Shown here piece after piece: positions 7,295 through 8,966 of a stretch of DNA of 8,966 nucleotides; position 1 is the first letter of the stretch; each line of letters starts with the position of its first letter. Position numbers and translations under genes: made by a program. The DNA comes from Caldilineaceae bacterium. Its GTDB lineage: Bacteria; Chloroflexota; Anaerolineae; Caldilineales; Caldilineaceae. The notes under the pieces are model-generated. The model saw only the letters and a list, made by a program, of their open reading frames with translations. It searched no databases and was not told where the DNA came from. The stretch lies in assembly GCA_012032975.1 (NCBI GenBank), contig JAAUPU010000068.1, positions 1 to 8,966 on the forward strand, in the 5' to 3' direction.

Positions 7295-8401
7295 TCAGTC
7301 AGCCAACGAAACCTCAGTCTTGGGGTCGAAGATGTGGGCATTGGCCATGTTAATCGCCAGGTCCAACTCCTCTTCGGGCTGTGTCTTGACGCGGGGATCG
7401 ACGCGAGCAATAAACTGCTTTTCGTCCTTGGTGACCAGATAGAGGAAAATCTCGTTCCCCATCAACTCGGTCACATCGACCTTGGCGGTCATGTCAGATT
7501 CGAGAATTCCGGGCGGAACATACGGTCGGGAATGGATATCCTCGGGGCGAATGCCAAAGATCACCTCTCGACCCTTGAACTGGCGCCACTGTTCGGCCTT
7601 CTCGCCGGGAACCTCAAGACGGAAGCCAGCAGAGTTGATCTCCAGCTTGCCATCGCTCTCTACCAGTGTTGCGTCGAAGAAGTTCATGCTGGGGCTGCCA
7701 ATGAAGCCACCGACGAAGACATTGGCCGGATGATCGTAGAGCTTCTGCGGCGTATCGACCTGCTGCAGAATGCCATCCTTCATGACAGCGATACGCGAGG
7801 CCATCGTCATCGCTTCGACTTGATCATGGGTGACATAGATGAAGGTCGTCGCCAGCCGCTGATGGAGACGGGTCAACTGTGCACGCGTCTGCACGCGTAG
7901 CTTGGCGTCGAGATTGGAGAGCGGTTCGTCAAAGAGGAAGACGGCCGGTTCACGAACAATGGCGCGTCCCACGGCGACACGCTGACGCTGACCACCCGAC
8001 AGTTGCTTGGGCTTGCGGTCCAACAGATGGCCGATATCCAGAATATCGGCTGCCTCTTTCACTCGGCGTTCGATGTCGGCCTTGGGGGTCTTGCGCAATT
8101 TCAGGCCAAACGCCATATTGTCATAGACGCTCATGTGGGGATAGAGCGCATAGCTCTGAAAGACCATCGCGATGTCGCGATCCTTGGGCGGTACATCATT
8201 GACCACACGGTCGCCGATCATGATGTTGCCATCGCTGATCTCTTCCAAACCCGCCAACAACCGCAAACTGGTTGTCTTGCCACAGCCCGATGGCCCGACG
8301 AAGACAAGAAACTCCTTGTCCTCAACATGGACATTGAGGTCATTGACGGCAACTACATCTCCAAAGCGCTTGTAGATATGCTCGAAAGTTACACTGGCCA
8401 T
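7295..8401 (-). CDS. ABC transporter ATP-binding protein, MsmK/UgpC/MalK type (sugar importer)
   Basis: A 368-residue ATPase that powers CUT1-type carbohydrate importers from the cytoplasmic face. From ATG 8401 the nucleotide-binding domain shows Walker A GPSGCGKT (36-43), Q-loop Q82, signature LSGGQRQR (134-141), Walker B VFLFDE (154-159), D-loop SNLD (162-165) and switch H192. After residue about 235 (GGFIGSPSMNF) comes the OB-fold regulatory domain, with IFGIRPEDIH typical of MalK and UgpC. Length and layout are those of UgpC/MsmK. The start is set by TAAGGAG at 8411-8417; an in-frame TTG at 8428 lies upstream of that ribosome site. No permease or binding protein is in the window, so it may be a shared ATPase serving several importers, as MsmK and MsmX do. 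It has its own promoter and terminator. The exact substrate cannot be told. Confidence 0.95.
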   Translation of the reverse strand: MASVTFEHIYKRFGDVVAVNDLNVHVEDKEFLVFVGPSGCGKTTSLRLLAGLEEISDGNIMIGDRVVNDVPPKDRDIAMVFQSYALYPHMSVYDNMAFGLKLRKTPKADIERRVKEAADILDIGHLLDRKPKQLSGGQRQRVAVGRAIVREPAVFLFDEPLSNLDAKLRVQTRAQLTRLHQRLATTFIYVTHDQVEAMTMASRIAVMKDGILQQVDTPQKLYDHPANVFVGGFIGSPSMNFFDATLVESDGKLEINSAGFRLEVPGEKAEQWRQFKGREVIFGIRPEDIHSRPYVPPGILESDMTAKVDVTELMGNEIFLYLVTKDEKQFIARVDPRVKTQPEEELDLAINMANAHIFDPKTEVSLAD

Positions 8402-8410
8402 ATGCTTTTT

Positions 8411-8417
8411 CTCCTTA
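8411..8417 (-). promoter_or_regulatory. Shine-Dalgarno site of the ABC ATPase gene
   Basis: TAAGGAG on the minus strand, nine bases before ATG 8401. It rules out the in-frame TTG at 8428 as the main start, because the site would lie inside that longer reading. Confidence 0.85.
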
Positions 8418-8438
8418 GGGTCAAACAAGAAGTGTTTG

Positions 8439-8450
8439 ATACTTTAGTAT
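8439..8450. promoter_or_regulatory. Small palindrome in the ABC ATPase leader (possible operator)
   Basis: ATACT and AGTAT flank TT, a 12-base inverted repeat lying between the predicted transcription start near 8479 and the ribosome site. The position suits a roadblock operator, but the arms are only five bases and A/T-rich, so it may be chance. Confidence 0.2.
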
Positions 8451-8485
8451 TTGGTACGCAGTAGGAGGGGTGAAACTTGGGTGAG

Positions 8486-8515
8486 AGTATATCACATTCC
8501 TATTTGGCTTGGCAA
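8486..8515 (-). promoter_or_regulatory. Sigma-70-type promoter with extended -10 for the ABC ATPase gene
   Basis: On the minus strand TTGCCA (8515-8510) and TATACT (8491-8486) are separated by 18 bases. TG stands one base before the -10 hexamer, making an extended -10 element. Each hexamer matches five of six consensus bases. Transcription would start near 8479 and leave a leader of about 78 bases. It is the best promoter in the window. Confidence 0.72.
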
Positions 8516-8547
8516 CTCCGATTTTTCGGGCCGAACACGCCAAAACG

Positions 8548-8966
8548 CTAAGAGAAGAAGCGTTGCTTCCGCCATGCTGCATCGGGATCGACCATCTCGG
8601 CAAACTCACGCTGCGCCTGTTCCATCATCTCAGGCTGGGTCAGAAGATCGACTGCCGTCATGGCCATCGCTTTGGCCGCCCGCAGCAACGCCTGGTCGCC
8701 GCGAGGGCTGGCGGCAGCGGCGGCAAACTCGGGGGGTGTGTGCGCTCACCCCGGGGTCGACGATGGTGACGTACGGGTGAATCGCCGGCATCTGCTGGCT
8801 GACATTGCCCATGTCGCTGGAACCCATCCGTTCATTGGGCAGCGGCTCCTCGACCTTCTCACCCAACTGGCTGATATTGGCCGCAAAGAGTTGCGCCATG
8901 GTCGGGTTGGCAATGCGGCTGGCGTAGTGGGTTGTGTGGTGGATTTTCACCTCCGCACCGGAGGCG
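8548..8966 (-). CDS. M20-family metallopeptidase, PM20D2/ACY1L2-like, C-terminal part with one frame break
   Basis: This is the last roughly 140 codons of a zinc-dependent M20 peptidase or amidohydrolase; the rest lies beyond the window edge. From base 8966 it reads ASGAEVKIHHTTHYASRIAN, then GSSDMGNVSQQMPAIHPY and DPGVSAHTP. The frame then changes at the run of six G (8731-8736, C on the coding strand) and continues as EFAAAAAS, RAAKAMAMTAVDLL and QPEMMEQAQREF to TAG at 8548-8550. These blocks correspond to GSTDFGNV...IHPY, HTEQ and RTAKALAMTALDV in animal PM20D2, a dipeptidase, and in the related bacterial AbgB-like proteins. H in AHTPEF is the expected C-terminal metal ligand. Read without correction, the frame closes at 8630 and loses the terminal helices. 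Family is well supported; the substrate is not known. Confidence 0.85.

Noticed and set aside
8402..8428. TTG start at 8428 for the ABC ATPase, adding nine residues.
   Set aside because: TAAGGAG lies inside that extension and is correctly spaced from ATG 8401, whose product starts like other UgpC/MsmK proteins.
1..8966. CRISPR array, insertion sequence, tRNA, rRNA, toxin-antitoxin or phage-defence genes.
   Set aside because: I found no regularly spaced repeats, transposase motifs, terminal inverted repeats or tRNA-like cloverleaf. All substantial genes belong to known metabolic or envelope families.

Overview
The window is moderately GC-rich bacterial DNA with compactly arranged genes. Gene content suggests a member of the Chloroflexota (Anaerolineae or Caldilineae type): a GT87 (DUF2029) protein overlapping a DUF2723 protein, a DUF4012 membrane protein, an archaeal-type 2,3-BPG-independent phosphoglycerate mutase and a MsmK/UgpC-type ABC ATPase. 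This assignment is inferred from gene content and was not tested by any search.

Layout. The plus strand carries the left half. It starts with the last codons of an upstream gene (1-27), followed by a GT87-like polytopic membrane protein (24-1328) and a DUF2723 polytopic membrane protein (1325-2878). Each junction is a 4-base GTGA stop/start overlap. After a 184-base gap comes a DUF4012 envelope protein (3063-4970), readable only if two single-base frame breaks are bridged. The right half is on the minus strand and converges on the left half at a short hairpin (4978-4992). In transcription order it holds the C-terminal part of an M20 peptidase of PM20D2/ACY1L2 type (8966-8548, one frame break), an ABC sugar-importer ATPase with its own promoter and Shine-Dalgarno site (8401-7295), a strong intrinsic terminator (7264-7221), an apgM-type phosphoglycerate mutase (7197-5969, one frame break) and a SIR2-family NAD-dependent deacylase (5738-4992).

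How they work together. The plus-strand genes look like part of a cell-envelope glycan or glycoprotein locus: two polyprenyl-phosphate-sugar-dependent glycosyltransferase families and an extracytoplasmic protein of unknown function. The minus-strand genes are central metabolism and housekeeping: sugar uptake energisation, the 3-PG to 2-PG step of glycolysis, protein deacylation and peptide hydrolysis.

The most striking observation is that three of the seven substantial genes are broken by four single-base indels. Three lie in homopolymer runs and one in an alternating GC tract. In each case the family signature continues immediately in the other frame. This points to consensus errors in the source sequence, or less likely to real decay. 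I see no CRISPR array, insertion sequence, tRNA, rRNA or phage gene, and no convincing new biological system.
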